26,478 nt of DNA from Peptostreptococcaceae bacterium (GCA_029983575.1 JASBZE010000013.1:1-26478); one strand, 5' to 3'; shown: positions 8,350 to 16,656, counted from the first letter of the stretch. The notes: a model not told the origin generated them from the sequence alone. Program-made: numbers and translations.

Positions 8350-9043
8350 CTTGACCTTCACCAACCTTTTTGTATAGCTTATTAAATGCAATATACTGCT
8401 CGACGTAATTTGGAAGCAGATATTTTATAGTTTTTTCTTTTTCTAGTCTATTTCTTATGTACGTAGAAGAAATATCCAAAGCCGGAACGTAGAGTGTGTG
8501 TATTGTAGCATCGTACTTTTCCCTTAGCTCTTCTATTTTTTCTTGAGATTCAAGAAGGCTTATCCCAGGTCTAGTAGCGGCAATGAACGTAGCCAACTCA
8601 AACGTTTCCTTTGTATTTTTCCAGCTCTCTATATCAACTATAGCATCTGCACCTGTAATAAAACATAACTCCGTGCTCGGTAGCATATCCTTGAGATACC
8701 TGAGCGTATTTATAGTGAACGTCTTACCCTGTGAACCAAGTTCATAGTCTGAAACTATAAAATCCGAGTTTCTCATGGCAGCGAGTAAAACCATGTTCAT
8801 CCTATCTTGCTCAGAAGATAAAAGCCCCGACTTGTGCGGGGGGTTACCCGATGGAATGAATATAACTTTCTCAAGCTTGTACTTTTCCCTGATAAACTCA
8901 ACTACAGCTAAGTGTCCATTGTGTATCGGGTCAAATGTACCGCCAAAAATTCCAACCCTCTTTTTGGGACAGTACTTTACAAATTCATCCATCTTTATCT
9001 CATTTATGCTTTTGGCCTGACTAATCAAGTCATCTAATAACAT
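8333..9043 (-). CDS. nadD: Nicotinate-nucleotide adenylyltransferase NadD, N-terminally extended
   Basis: 236 aa. It makes deamido-NAD from nicotinate mononucleotide and ATP. The nucleotidyltransferase motif GIFGGTFDPIHNGHL, the IPSGNPPHKS segment, CFITGADAI and the C-terminal ISSTYIRNRL are all diagnostic. Typical NadD proteins begin just ahead of GIFGG. Here about 30 residues (MLLDDLISQAKSINEIKMDE and onward) come first. The upstream ATG at 9041-9043 has an excellent AAGGAG six bases before it, while the internal ATG at 8990-8992 has only a poor site, so the extension is probably real. It lies 83 bp downstream of the transglycosylase gene. Confidence 0.95.
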   Translation of the reverse strand: MLLDDLISQAKSINEIKMDEFVKYCPKKRVGIFGGTFDPIHNGHLAVVEFIREKYKLEKVIFIPSGNPPHKSGLLSSEQDRMNMVLLAAMRNSDFIVSDYELGSQGKTFTINTLRYLKDMLPSTELCFITGADAIVDIESWKNTKETFELATFIAATRPGISLLESQEKIEELREKYDATIHTLYVPALDISSTYIRNRLEKEKTIKYLLPNYVEQYIAFNKLYKKVGEGQDDQAE

Positions 9044-9126
9044 ATCTTTCTCCTTAACAAATTTTACAACCAGATTGCAAGTATATTTAACTTATTCCAT
9101 CTCTATCTTGCTTTATATTATCTATC

Positions 9127-10224
9127 TTATTCTATTTCTGATTTAAAAGGAACATCTCTAAAAATCGCGTCCTTCATATCCCTCTCATTTATATAGCCTA
9201 GCTCATACATCTTTCTGAGTATGGCCTTTTGCCTTTTTCTAGCCTCGTTATACTCACTAAATCTACTAGGATTATTTGTTATCCCCGCCAACATAGAGCA
9301 TTGACTGAGATCTAATTTTCTAACGTCCTTTTTAAAGTAAAGCTCGGCTCCATTTTTTACGCCATAGGTAGACTTTCCAAAGTAGGCATTGTTTACATAG
9401 GCTTCTAATATTTCATCCTTTGTCATAACCTTATTCATGGCAATGGCATTTCTGATATCCATCATCTTTCTTTTCATAGTCTTCTCACTTGAAGTAAGCA
9501 GTATCTTAGAAACTTGCATATCTATTGTGCTTCCTCCCTGAGTATTTCCCGTAGCTGTAGATATCACAGCCCTTATCATGGATTTTATATCGATGCCCCC
9601 ATGCTCATAAAATCTCTCATCCTCAATGGACACAAAAGCATTTTTTAAGTTTTTTGGGACCTCATTTATTGGAATAGGATCTTTGTTTATATAACTCGCC
9701 ATAACCATATTTTTAGTAAGAGGCGCCATGTCATAGGTACAGTATTTATAATATCCATAGATTGCTGCACTTCCGACGATCCCAATGATTAACAAAGTTA
9801 CTATAAGCCTTTTGACTACTGTATATAGTAGGGAATGAGCCTTAGAACTGTATGAGGATTTAAACTTCCTCTTTTGTTTAACCGTCCCACCGGACGTTTT
9901 GTTTTCCGAACCAATCCTCTTTTTACTTTTATTTCGATTAAAACGAACCGCATCTTCTTCTCTGGACATAACGTCCCTACCTGAAGTCATGGTCACCTTT
10001 TTATATCCTTTTTCCTGATTATAGACAGTCTTTTTTATTTTAGCTCTTTCATTAAGCCCTCTATTTGTATCTCTGTTTGTTTTTTTCCTACTCTCAAAGT
10101 CATTAGGAGCACTTGACCTAATATTTCTATCCTGTCTATTAACGCTATTTCTCGATACTCCCCTAATATTTTCATCGGAGGAGCTTATCTTTTTACGTCT
10201 TATTCTTTTTATATCATCTTGCAT
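9127..10224 (-). CDS. Stand-alone GT51 peptidoglycan glycosyltransferase
   Basis: 365 aa. Residues 1-130 are a basic, low-complexity cytoplasmic tail rich in Arg, Lys, Ser and Asn. One membrane helix follows at about 139-158, then a GT51 transglycosylase domain. The domain has EDERFYEHGG (201-210, with first catalytic Glu201), GGSTIDMQ (230-237), RKMMD (252-256) and EAYVNNAYFGKSTYGV. No transpeptidase domain is present, so it polymerises lipid II at most. In GT51 enzymes the third motif is R-K/T-x-x-E with the second catalytic Glu; here that place is Asp256. Lys/Thr variation in the GGST motif (IDMQVSK rather than ITMQLAK) is also unusual. GGAGG lies six bases ahead of ATG. It sits 21 bp after the exonuclease gene. 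Family is clear; full activity is uncertain. Confidence 0.9.
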   Translation of the reverse strand: MQDDIKRIRRKKISSSDENIRGVSRNSVNRQDRNIRSSAPNDFESRKKTNRDTNRGLNERAKIKKTVYNQEKGYKKVTMTSGRDVMSREEDAVRFNRNKSKKRIGSENKTSGGTVKQKRKFKSSYSSKAHSLLYTVVKRLIVTLLIIGIVGSAAIYGYYKYCTYDMAPLTKNMVMASYINKDPIPINEVPKNLKNAFVSIEDERFYEHGGIDIKSMIRAVISTATGNTQGGSTIDMQVSKILLTSSEKTMKRKMMDIRNAIAMNKVMTKDEILEAYVNNAYFGKSTYGVKNGAELYFKKDVRKLDLSQCSMLAGITNNPSRFSEYNEARKRQKAILRKMYELGYINERDMKDAIFRDVPFKSEIE

Positions 10225-10245
10225 AAACTTCCTCCGCGTAGAAAT

Positions 10246-10785
10246 TTATTTTAGCTCTTCAATAACCTTTAAAAAAAGCTGAGCTGTAGCTAGTGTATCG
10301 CTATCTGCCCTGTGAGCCTCTTTATTTATTATACCATAATGCTCGCAAGCATTTTTCAAACTTTTACTTCTCAAGGTATAATTTTTGTTTTTCTTTAATA
10401 ATTCTAAGGTACAGATATAATTTTCTATTATATCAAGCCCCAACTCCCTGAGATAAAAATTTAAAAATTTTAAATCAAACTTAGCATTGTGAGCTATTAT
10501 GGTCCTATTTCCTATATACCTTCTAAAATTTGGAAGTACCTCCTCCAAACTCAGACAATCAGTGACCATATCATTTGTTATGTTTGTAATCCTAGTTATC
10601 TCAGTGGGTATTATTCCCTTTGGCTTTATAAGCCTGGAATAGTTTTTGACTATATTTCCGTTTTTTATCTCGGTAACACCAATTTCAATAATCTCTGATC
10701 CATAGGCAGGGTCAAGCCCCGTCGTCTCTAAATCCACTACCACATATTCTTCATTTTCGTTACTAAGGTCAAAAATATCTTTCAT
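10246..10785 (-). CDS. DEDDh 3'-5' exonuclease (DnaQ/PolC-epsilon like)
   Basis: 179 aa from the chosen start. The three exonuclease motifs are present in order: VVVDLETTGLD (Exo I), HNAKFDLKF (Exo II) and HRADSDTLAT (Exo III, with His making it DEDDh). The size fits a stand-alone proofreading or repair type exonuclease rather than a full DNA polymerase III subunit. An ATG at 10795-10797 exists, but its own bases form the ribosome binding site GGAGG for ATG 10783-10785, five bases downstream; the latter (MKDIFDLSNE) is therefore taken as the start. It lies in the run between the TtcA-like gene and the glycosyltransferase. Substrate (DNA or RNA) cannot be determined. Confidence 0.93.
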   Translation of the reverse strand: MKDIFDLSNENEEYVVVDLETTGLDPAYGSEIIEIGVTEIKNGNIVKNYSRLIKPKGIIPTEITRITNITNDMVTDCLSLEEVLPNFRRYIGNRTIIAHNAKFDLKFLNFYLRELGLDIIENYICTLELLKKNKNYTLRSKSLKNACEHYGIINKEAHRADSDTLATAQLFLKVIEELK

Positions 10786-10873
10786 ATTTACCTCCATAAA
10801 CTATAACTTCAATAAATACCGTTCTTAGAGTATACTATAAATTTTTAAAAAATACTTGTATTTATAAACTAAA

Positions 10874-11731
10874 TTATAGCTTCTCTAAAAAAATGTGTTT
10901 TTCTCCGTCCTCTTGCCAACCTAGTATTGAATCCACATTTACGTTTTGTGCCGCCCTAAAGATATTATTCTCTACATTTACAAAATTCTCGCCCAGATTT
11001 TTTATTAGGTCTTTAATCTCATACCTCTTTGTTCCAGTCTTTTTAGCGGCAACTGTACATGCACAATTTAGAGGCCAAATACCTGTATAATTAATAAATC
11101 TAATTATATCTTCTTCTCTAATATAGTAAAGCGGTCTAATTATCTGCATGTTATCAAAGTTAACTGAATTTAACTTAGGAAGCATAGTCTTAAAATTCCC
11201 GGCGCATAGAATATTTAGCATAGTAGTTTCTATGACGTCATCGTAATGATGTCCGAGGGCGAGTTTATTACACCCAAGCTCTTTTGCCTTTGCGTATAGA
11301 TTTCCCCTTCTCATCCTCGCACACATATAACAAGGATTGTCCTTAGCTATCTTGTCGGCGACCTCAAATATATCAGACTTATAATAGTGCGCATCTATAC
11401 CGAGATAGTCTAAGTTTTCTAAATGTAATTTTTTTATGCTCTCGTGATAACCCGGATCCATAGAAATATATTCTACCTCAAAGTTTTTGTGGCCGTGCCT
11501 TGAAAGCTCCTGAAACATTTTCGCCATAAGTAAGCTGTCTTTACCTCCGGAGATCGCCACGGCAATCTTATCTCCATCCTCTATTAACTCAAAATCTTTG
11601 ATTGCTTTTATAAACTTAGACCATATCCTCTTTCTAAATCTCTTCGTTATACTCTTTTCTATTTCTTTAAGCGTCTTTTTTTCTTCCTCAGGAATTAAAA
11701 CTTTACAACCTGTTCCTGATAAACCTTCCAT
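10874..11731 (-). CDS. TtcA-family PP-loop tRNA thiolation protein
   Basis: 285 aa from the chosen start. The PP-loop ATP-binding motif AVAISGGKDSLLMAKMF is followed by a PCYMCARMRRG segment (Cys-x2-Cys), the ALGHHYDDVIETTMLN motif and a further Cys pair in LNCACTVAA. TtcA enzymes use two Cys of a C-x2-C motif and a third downstream Cys to hold an Fe-S cluster for 2-thiolation of cytidine 32 in tRNA, and the same pattern is visible. A longer frame starts at 11779, but ATG 11729-11731 has GGAAGGGG five bases upstream and is preferred. It follows the LytG-like gene by 59 bp. The exact tRNA position modified is inferred from the family only. Confidence 0.87.
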   Translation of the reverse strand: MEGLSGTGCKVLIPEEEKKTLKEIEKSITKRFRKRIWSKFIKAIKDFELIEDGDKIAVAISGGKDSLLMAKMFQELSRHGHKNFEVEYISMDPGYHESIKKLHLENLDYLGIDAHYYKSDIFEVADKIAKDNPCYMCARMRRGNLYAKAKELGCNKLALGHHYDDVIETTMLNILCAGNFKTMLPKLNSVNFDNMQIIRPLYYIREEDIIRFINYTGIWPLNCACTVAAKKTGTKRYEIKDLIKNLGENFVNVENNIFRAAQNVNVDSILGWQEDGEKHIFLEKL

Positions 11732-11790
11732 ATTATCCCCTTCCAATATTAAATAAGGATTATAAACCTGTGAGGCCATAATCCTTAGTC

Positions 11791-12567
11791 CTAATTCTTA
11801 TAATCTCCACTCAATACCCTTCTGTCATATTCATACAGTCGGTATTTATCAATGAGATTTACTAACGTCCTCGCATAAATCTTCTCACCCTGGCTATTTC
11901 TAACAGTTGAGTATGTAGCATCCTCTAGTGCCTGTGCTTGAGCGTGATAATCCTTTGTTTCAAACATGCCGAATCTCCTGTAACGCTTGTTCTCGGTCAA
12001 AAATTTTCCGTGATCCTCTATAGAGTCATCCCAGCTGTCATACTTTCTAAAGTATGCCGTTATCACATCATCGTAATTTTCCCTAGTTCTAAACTTTATC
12101 TTCTTTCCGTGCCATGACGGGTCAGCCTTGATACCAAATAAATTATATCCCTTAGTGCTTAGCTGAGACTCTCCCCAGTTAGATTCTAAGATCGCCTGAG
12201 CTATAATTATAGATGGTAATACACCTGTTTGCTTATACTGTCTCATCGCACTGCCTTCTATACTCATTATAAAGTTGTTTTTGGAACTGATGTCATCTGG
12301 TTCTCTTCCATTATCCATTAATTGCCTAACACTTGCCACTATAATCGACGCCACAAATAAGAGTGCTATCATCATAACTACGATGTACAACCTCCTAGAA
12401 CGAGCTCCAAGGAAAATACGACTCGCCCTAGTCTTTCTATTCAAGTTGGCTTTTTTAGATACTGGTTTTCTTCTTATTGTAGTTGTGTTTACGCCACGAG
12501 CATTACGCTGTGATTTTCTGCTTGAGCTAGCCCTCTTTTTTTGGGAGCTTCTATTTCTCCTAGTCAC
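11791..12567 (-). CDS. GH73 N-acetylglucosaminidase, LytG-like, membrane anchored
   Basis: About 258 aa from a GTG start. A very basic tail of about 60 residues (Arg, Lys, Ser, Thr) precedes one membrane helix (LYIVVMMIALLFVASIIVASV), so the protein is a type II membrane protein with an outside catalytic domain. That domain has LPSIIIAQAILESNWGES, with the probable catalytic Glu, then GYNLFGIKA and later DHGKFLTENKRY, typical of GH73 lysozyme-fold glucosaminidases. It should trim glycan strands during wall growth. An ATG at 12583-12585 has no good binding site; GGAGGG at 12572-12577 sits four bases before GTG 12565-12567, which is preferred. It heads the collinear run towards leuS. Confidence 0.88.
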   Translation of the reverse strand: MTRRNRSSQKKRASSSRKSQRNARGVNTTTIRRKPVSKKANLNRKTRASRIFLGARSRRLYIVVMMIALLFVASIIVASVRQLMDNGREPDDISSKNNFIMSIEGSAMRQYKQTGVLPSIIIAQAILESNWGESQLSTKGYNLFGIKADPSWHGKKIKFRTRENYDDVITAYFRKYDSWDDSIEDHGKFLTENKRYRRFGMFETKDYHAQAQALEDATYSTVRNSQGEKIYARTLVNLIDKYRLYEYDRRVLSGDYKN

Positions 12568-12625
12568 ATATCCCTCCAAAACCATGTATTAATATCCATA
12601 CTTATTATTTTTATCCAATACTACT

Positions 12626-12654
12626 ATTTTATATTTTTTTTGCAAATTATTCAA
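12626..12654 (-). promoter_or_regulatory. Probable promoter of the LytG-like gene
   Basis: TTGAAT (12649-12654, 4/6) and TAAAAT (12626-12631, 5/6) are 17 bases apart on the minus strand, about 60 bp ahead of the GTG start. It may drive the whole collinear set to leuS, since no clear terminator is seen between those genes. Confidence 0.5.
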
Positions 12655-12708
12655 GACTTTTAATGATAATTATACCCTAAGTCTCTGACTTGAAAATATT
12701 AGGTACTT

Positions 12709-12759
12709 AAAAAATAAAGAGCCGACGCCTGTGATCACTCACAAGTTCATCGGCTCTTT
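12709..12759 (-). terminator. Terminator of the potABCD operon
   Basis: AAAGAGCCGA (12750-12759) and TCGGCTCTTT (12716-12725) pair on the minus strand, with an inner TGTGA/TCACA hairpin in the loop, followed by ATTTTTT. The fold is nearly symmetric, so it could work on both strands, but only the minus strand has a gene running into it. The remaining 12760-12884 stretch is AT-rich with no gene seen. Confidence 0.85.
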
Positions 12760-12884
12760 CATTTAGTCTAGCTCTTTGATAGTGTTTATATGTAGTTTTT
12801 AATATCAATCAAACTTTCTCGCCCGTATTTTTGATAGTCGATAGAGAAGTTTTTTATATATAGATTTTATTATGATCTTTAATC

Positions 12885-12932
12885 TACCTAGTCTTTTATT
12901 TACCTAGTCTTTTATCTACCTAGTCTTTAAAT
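12885..12932. repeat. Three 16-bp tandem repeats over the potD stop codon
   Basis: The unit TACCTAGTCTTTTATT on the plus strand occurs at 12885-12900, 12901-12916 and 12917-12932, the last with two to three changes. The potD stop codon (12916-12918) straddles the boundary of the second and third copies. Since 16 is not a multiple of three, each copy places TAG in a different frame. Confidence 0.9.
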
Positions 12933-13965
12933 CTATCCACGCCTTGTCATAGTACTTCAAGTACTTGCCGACATCTATAAAAGACTCACACTTATCTAAG
13001 ATCCTTTCATCAGGATATAGACTTTTATCCTCCCTCATATCTGGATCAAGTATTTTTAATGTTTCCTTGTTTGGCGTAGAATATCCGATGTACTCAGTAT
13101 TTTGTTTAGAAATTTCAGGATCTAACAAGAAATTTATAAACTCTTCTGCCCAATCTTTATTTTGTGCAGTAGTAGGTATGCACATCGCATCTATCCATTT
13201 ATTTGTTCCTTCTTTTGGAATTACATATGCCAAGTTCTCATTTTCATCGATCATAGCTGGAACGTCACCTGAGTAGAACATACCCAAGATAGCCTCTTCT
13301 CCGACCATCCTATCCTTGCCCTCATCGTTGACATACGCTAAAACATTAGGTTTTTGTTTAATCAACTCTTCTTTTGCTTCGTTGATTTCCTTTGGATTGG
13401 TTGAATTCATAGAATAACCCAATCTAAAAAGTGAGGCTCCCATAGTATCTCTTACAGAATCAAACATCAACATATTTCCCTTGTACTTAGGATTCCAAAA
13501 TACATCCCAAGAATCTGGAGGTTCTTTGAAGTACTTTTTATTATAGACTATACCTAAAGTACCCCACATATATGCTACACTGTACTCGTTTTTTGGGTCA
13601 AAGTCATTGTGTTTAAAACTATCATCGATATTTTTGAAATTAGGTATCTTGCTGTAATCTATCTTTTCTAGTAGGCCTTCCTTTATCATCTTTGAAACCA
13701 TATAGTCAGAAGGAAAGATTAAATCGTAATTTGTACTCTTGGACTTTACTTTTTGATACATCATCTCATTGGTGTCATATGTTGAGTACTGAATAACTAT
13801 GCCCGTTCTCTTTGTAAATTCCTTAATCAAATCCTCATCTATATAATCTCCGACGTTATAGACGTTAAGCACCTTAGAAGAATCGCTTCCGCCCTTACAT
13901 CCAGTCGCAAAAACCATCGGAAGTACGATAGCCATGACCAAGGCCAATATCTTTATTTTTCTCAT
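12916..13965 (-). CDS. potD: Spermidine/putrescine-binding lipoprotein
   Basis: 349 aa from the chosen start. The signal peptide MRKIKILALVMAIVLPMVFA ends at a lipobox-like ATGC, so Cys23 would be lipidated and the protein anchored outside the membrane. The mature part is a PotD-type solute-binding protein: VLNVYNVGDYIDEDLIKEF, YDLIFPSDYMVSKMI, AYMWGTLGIVYN, MLMFDSVRDTMGASLFRLGYSMN and the C-terminal YIGYSTPNKE region. The frame is open to 13992, but GGAGG at 13971-13975 lies five bases before ATG 13963-13965, so this start is preferred. That ATG begins one base after the potC stop codon, indicating coupled translation. The stop codon lies inside a tandem repeat. Confidence 0.97.
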   Translation of the reverse strand: MRKIKILALVMAIVLPMVFATGCKGGSDSSKVLNVYNVGDYIDEDLIKEFTKRTGIVIQYSTYDTNEMMYQKVKSKSTNYDLIFPSDYMVSKMIKEGLLEKIDYSKIPNFKNIDDSFKHNDFDPKNEYSVAYMWGTLGIVYNKKYFKEPPDSWDVFWNPKYKGNMLMFDSVRDTMGASLFRLGYSMNSTNPKEINEAKEELIKQKPNVLAYVNDEGKDRMVGEEAILGMFYSGDVPAMIDENENLAYVIPKEGTNKWIDAMCIPTTAQNKDWAEEFINFLLDPEISKQNTEYIGYSTPNKETLKILDPDMREDKSLYPDERILDKCESFIDVGKYLKYYDKAWIDLKTR

Positions 13966-13966
13966 C

Positions 13967-14764
13967 TTAACCTCCATTACGTCTATTTCCAACTATCGAT
14001 TGTTTCTTGTTTGACATCAAAAGAAGAATTATCACGACTGTAAACATCAAGGTTGACAGTGCGTTTATCTCAGGTTTAATCCCTCTTCTAGCCATAGAAT
14101 AAACCTCAATAGATATATTGCTTACACCATTTCCAGTATTGAAAAATGAAATTACGAAATCGTCAATAGACATCGTAAAGGCCATCAAAAATCCAGCTAT
14201 TATTCCCGGCTTAATCTGAGGCAGTATTATCTTTCTTATTGCGTAAAAAGGTGTGGCTCCTAAATCGAGAGCTGCCTCCTCCAAATTGTCTGGCATTGAC
14301 CTTAGTCTAGGTAAAACAGACAAAATTACATATGGAGTAGAAAACATGATATGTGATATGAGCATGGTATTAAAACCAAAGTCCATATTCACAAATACAA
14401 AGAGGCTCATCATCGCAACCCCTGTTACTATCTCCGTATTTACCACTGGAAGGTAGTTGATATTTAGAAGTACTTTTTTTCTCTTTCCCCTCATCTTATG
14501 AATCCCTATCGCTGTTAAAGTCCCAAATACAGTTGAGATTATAGAGGAAATTACAGCAATGGTAACAGTGTAATAAAGGGCAGTCAGTATAGCTTCATTA
14601 TTAAATAACTGTACGTACCACTTAGTCGTAAACCCTCTCCAAACCGCCATAGATTTTGTATCGTTAAAGGAGAACAAAATCAAAGCAAAAATAGGTGCGT
14701 ATAAGAATAAAAACACCAAAACCAAGTATATATTAGAAAATATCTTATTTTTATTAGCTTTAAT
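13967..14764 (-). CDS. potC: Spermidine/putrescine ABC transporter permease, probable ATT start
   Basis: About 265 aa from the proposed start, close to E. coli PotC (264). It is an inner permease with the EAA loop EEAALDLGATPFYAIRKIILPQ and six expected helices. The first ATG-like start in frame is TTG at 14723-14725, but that codon has no binding site and falls inside the first helix (VLVFLFLYAPIF). A strong GGGGGAGG lies six bases ahead of ATT at 14762-14764. That ATT overlaps the last base of the potB TAA, giving TAATT where TAATG would be the usual coupled junction. Translation from there adds IKANKNKIFSNIY, a basic N-terminus typical of permeases. The ATT start is inferred; a sequencing error changing G to T is possible. 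Confidence 0.93.
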   Translation of the reverse strand: MKANKNKIFSNIYLVLVFLFLYAPIFALILFSFNDTKSMAVWRGFTTKWYVQLFNNEAILTALYYTVTIAVISSIISTVFGTLTAIGIHKMRGKRKKVLLNINYLPVVNTEIVTGVAMMSLFVFVNMDFGFNTMLISHIMFSTPYVILSVLPRLRSMPDNLEEAALDLGATPFYAIRKIILPQIKPGIIAGFLMAFTMSIDDFVISFFNTGNGVSNISIEVYSMARRGIKPEINALSTLMFTVVIILLLMSNKKQSIVGNRRNGG

Positions 14765-15594
14765 TACAATCCTCCCCCTTCTGTAGATCCCTTGTCGACC
14801 TTATTCATTATAGACATTGAGATCAAAATTATTACCATCATGACAATTGAAAGAGATGATCCAAAGCCCCAGTCACCGACAACTGTAAACTGCTGCTCTA
14901 TCAAATCCCCAACAAGCATGGTCTTTCCTCCTCCTAGTAACCTAGAAATTGCAAAAGTTGTTACCGCTGGCATAAACACCATAGTTATACCAGACAGAAC
15001 TCCTGGCAGAGTCAGAGGAAAAATAATCTTAGTAAATACCGTCTTAGTATCTGCTCCTAAATCTCTAGCCGCATTGACTAAATCCATATCTATCTTGGTC
15101 AGAGAAGTATATATAGGTAAAACCATAAAGGGCAAGAAATTATAAACCATTCCTAATAGTACTGCCCCATATGTATATAAAATAGACGGCGGATTTTGTA
15201 TCCCAACATAACCTAATAAAGTATTTAAAATTCCATTCTTGCCAAGGATAGCTATCCACGCATATGTTCTGAGTAGAAAATTCATCCACATAGGAAGAAT
15301 AAATAATAGGATGAGCTTTCCTGCTAGAGGTCCTTTTATCTGGGAAATAAAGTAAGCCACTGGATACCCTATTAGAATGCAAAGTACAGTAGCTATTCCC
15401 GCCAAAATAAAGGAACGTAAAAATACCATAAGGTATATCTTGTCAGCTATCTCCTTGTAGTTTAAGAGGGAAAATATGCTTCCATGATCAGTTTCAAGCC
15501 TAAAACTGTAATATATAACTAATAGAAGAGGGATTACGATAAAAATAGCAGACCATATTACATAAGGATATGTATAAATATTTTTAGCCTTCAT
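14764..15594 (-). CDS. potB: Spermidine/putrescine ABC transporter permease
   Basis: 276 aa with six predicted membrane helices. The first is YVIWSAIFIVIPLLLVIYY. The EAA loop that contacts the ATPase is VNAARDLGADTKTVFTKIIFPLTLPG. Sequence and position fit PotB, partner of PotC. ATG 15592-15594 lies inside the end of potA (11-bp overlap), and the binding site is weak (GAAGGTGAAGAGAG), so translation probably depends on ribosomes finishing potA. The stop codon overlaps the proposed potC start by one base. Confidence 0.96.
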   Translation of the reverse strand: MKAKNIYTYPYVIWSAIFIVIPLLLVIYYSFRLETDHGSIFSLLNYKEIADKIYLMVFLRSFILAGIATVLCILIGYPVAYFISQIKGPLAGKLILLFILPMWMNFLLRTYAWIAILGKNGILNTLLGYVGIQNPPSILYTYGAVLLGMVYNFLPFMVLPIYTSLTKIDMDLVNAARDLGADTKTVFTKIIFPLTLPGVLSGITMVFMPAVTTFAISRLLGGGKTMLVGDLIEQQFTVVGDWGFGSSLSIVMMVIILISMSIMNKVDKGSTEGGGL

Positions 15595-16639
15595 CTCTCT
15601 TCACCTTCTTCATAATATGTATGTCATCTGGACCGATGTCCATTCCTAACTCACTTCCAATAGGAGCAGTCAGGGTATTTTGAAGTAGCCACATCCTTCC
15701 ATTCTCTTCGACCTCAAGATCGTAATGCACTCCTTTAAATACCGATGATCTCACAATACCTTTTAGCATACCCTCATCTGCCGGCATCATTTTTATATCT
15801 TCCGGTCTGACAACGACTTCGACTTCCTCATTTTTATCAAAGCCCTTATCGACACATACAAACTCCTTATCGGCAAAGACTACCTTGAAGTCTTCTAACA
15901 TAACGCCGTCGATGATATTTGACTCACCTATAAAATCCGCAACAAATGAATTTTTAGGTTCGTTGTATATATCTACAGGAGATCCCATCTGCTGAATCAA
16001 ACCCTTATTAATAACGACAATTGTATCGGACATTGACAGCGCCTCTTCTTGATCGTGTGTTACGAATATAAATGTTATTCCCATCTGTTGCTGAATTTTT
16101 TTGAGTTCTATCTGCATCTCTTGTCTTAGCTTTAAGTCCAAAGCGGCAAGGGGCTCATCAAGTAGCAATACCTCAGGCTCATTGACCAAAGCTCTTGCAA
16201 TAGCCACCCTCTGTTGCTGACCACCGCTTAAAGATTCAATATCCCTCTTTTCAAATCCACTAAGAGCAACGACCTTAAGTATTTCCTCAACCTTCTCATC
16301 AATCACATCCTTAGGCAAATTCTTTAATTTTAAACCAAATGCTATATTGTCATATACGTTCATATGAGTAAAAAGGGCATATTTTTGAAAAACAGTATTG
16401 ACATTTCTCTTATTAGGAGGAAGAGAATTAATGTCTTTTCCCTCAAAAATAACCTTACCTGAATCAGCCTGCTCAAATCCGCCTATTATTTTTAATAATG
16501 TCGTCTTACCACAACCACTTGGACCTAAAAGGGTCACAAATTCATTTTTCTTTATATCTAGATTAAAGTTATCTAGTACTATGTTATCGTCATATGCTTT
16601 GTGGATTCCCTCCAATTTTATCAAGCTTGTATCTTTCAA
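15584..16639 (-). CDS. potA: Spermidine/putrescine ABC transporter ATP-binding protein
   Basis: 351 aa, the usual PotA length. It supplies ATP-driven force at the cytoplasmic face. Walker A GPSGCGKTT, Q-loop QKYALF, signature LSGGQQQRVAIARAL, Walker B VLLLDEPLAALD and the switch THDQEEAL are all intact. A TOBE-type regulatory domain with EVVVRPEDIKMMPADEG follows from about residue 245. The start is TTG at 16637-16639, supported by GGAGG seven bases upstream; no ATG or GTG is better placed. It begins 17 bp after the regulator gene and overlaps potB by 11 bp, so potR-like regulator, potA, B, C and D form one operon. Confidence 0.97.
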   Translation of the reverse strand: MKDTSLIKLEGIHKAYDDNIVLDNFNLDIKKNEFVTLLGPSGCGKTTLLKIIGGFEQADSGKVIFEGKDINSLPPNKRNVNTVFQKYALFTHMNVYDNIAFGLKLKNLPKDVIDEKVEEILKVVALSGFEKRDIESLSGGQQQRVAIARALVNEPEVLLLDEPLAALDLKLRQEMQIELKKIQQQMGITFIFVTHDQEEALSMSDTIVVINKGLIQQMGSPVDIYNEPKNSFVADFIGESNIIDGVMLEDFKVVFADKEFVCVDKGFDKNEEVEVVVRPEDIKMMPADEGMLKGIVRSSVFKGVHYDLEVEENGRMWLLQNTLTAPIGSELGMDIGPDDIHIMKKVKRDEG

Positions 16640-16656
16640 CTTGTTACCTCCAACTA

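Noticed and set aside
10783..10797. ATG at 10795-10797 as start of the exonuclease
   Set aside because: Its bases form the ribosome binding site GGAGG for ATG 10783-10785, so it cannot be the main start.
10801..10873. An internal promoter (TATACT) ahead of the exonuclease gene
   Set aside because: No acceptable -35 box is found 16-18 bases upstream.
14792..15145. A 117-aa open frame on the plus strand
   Set aside because: Antisense to potB, explained by codon bias of the membrane protein on the opposite strand.
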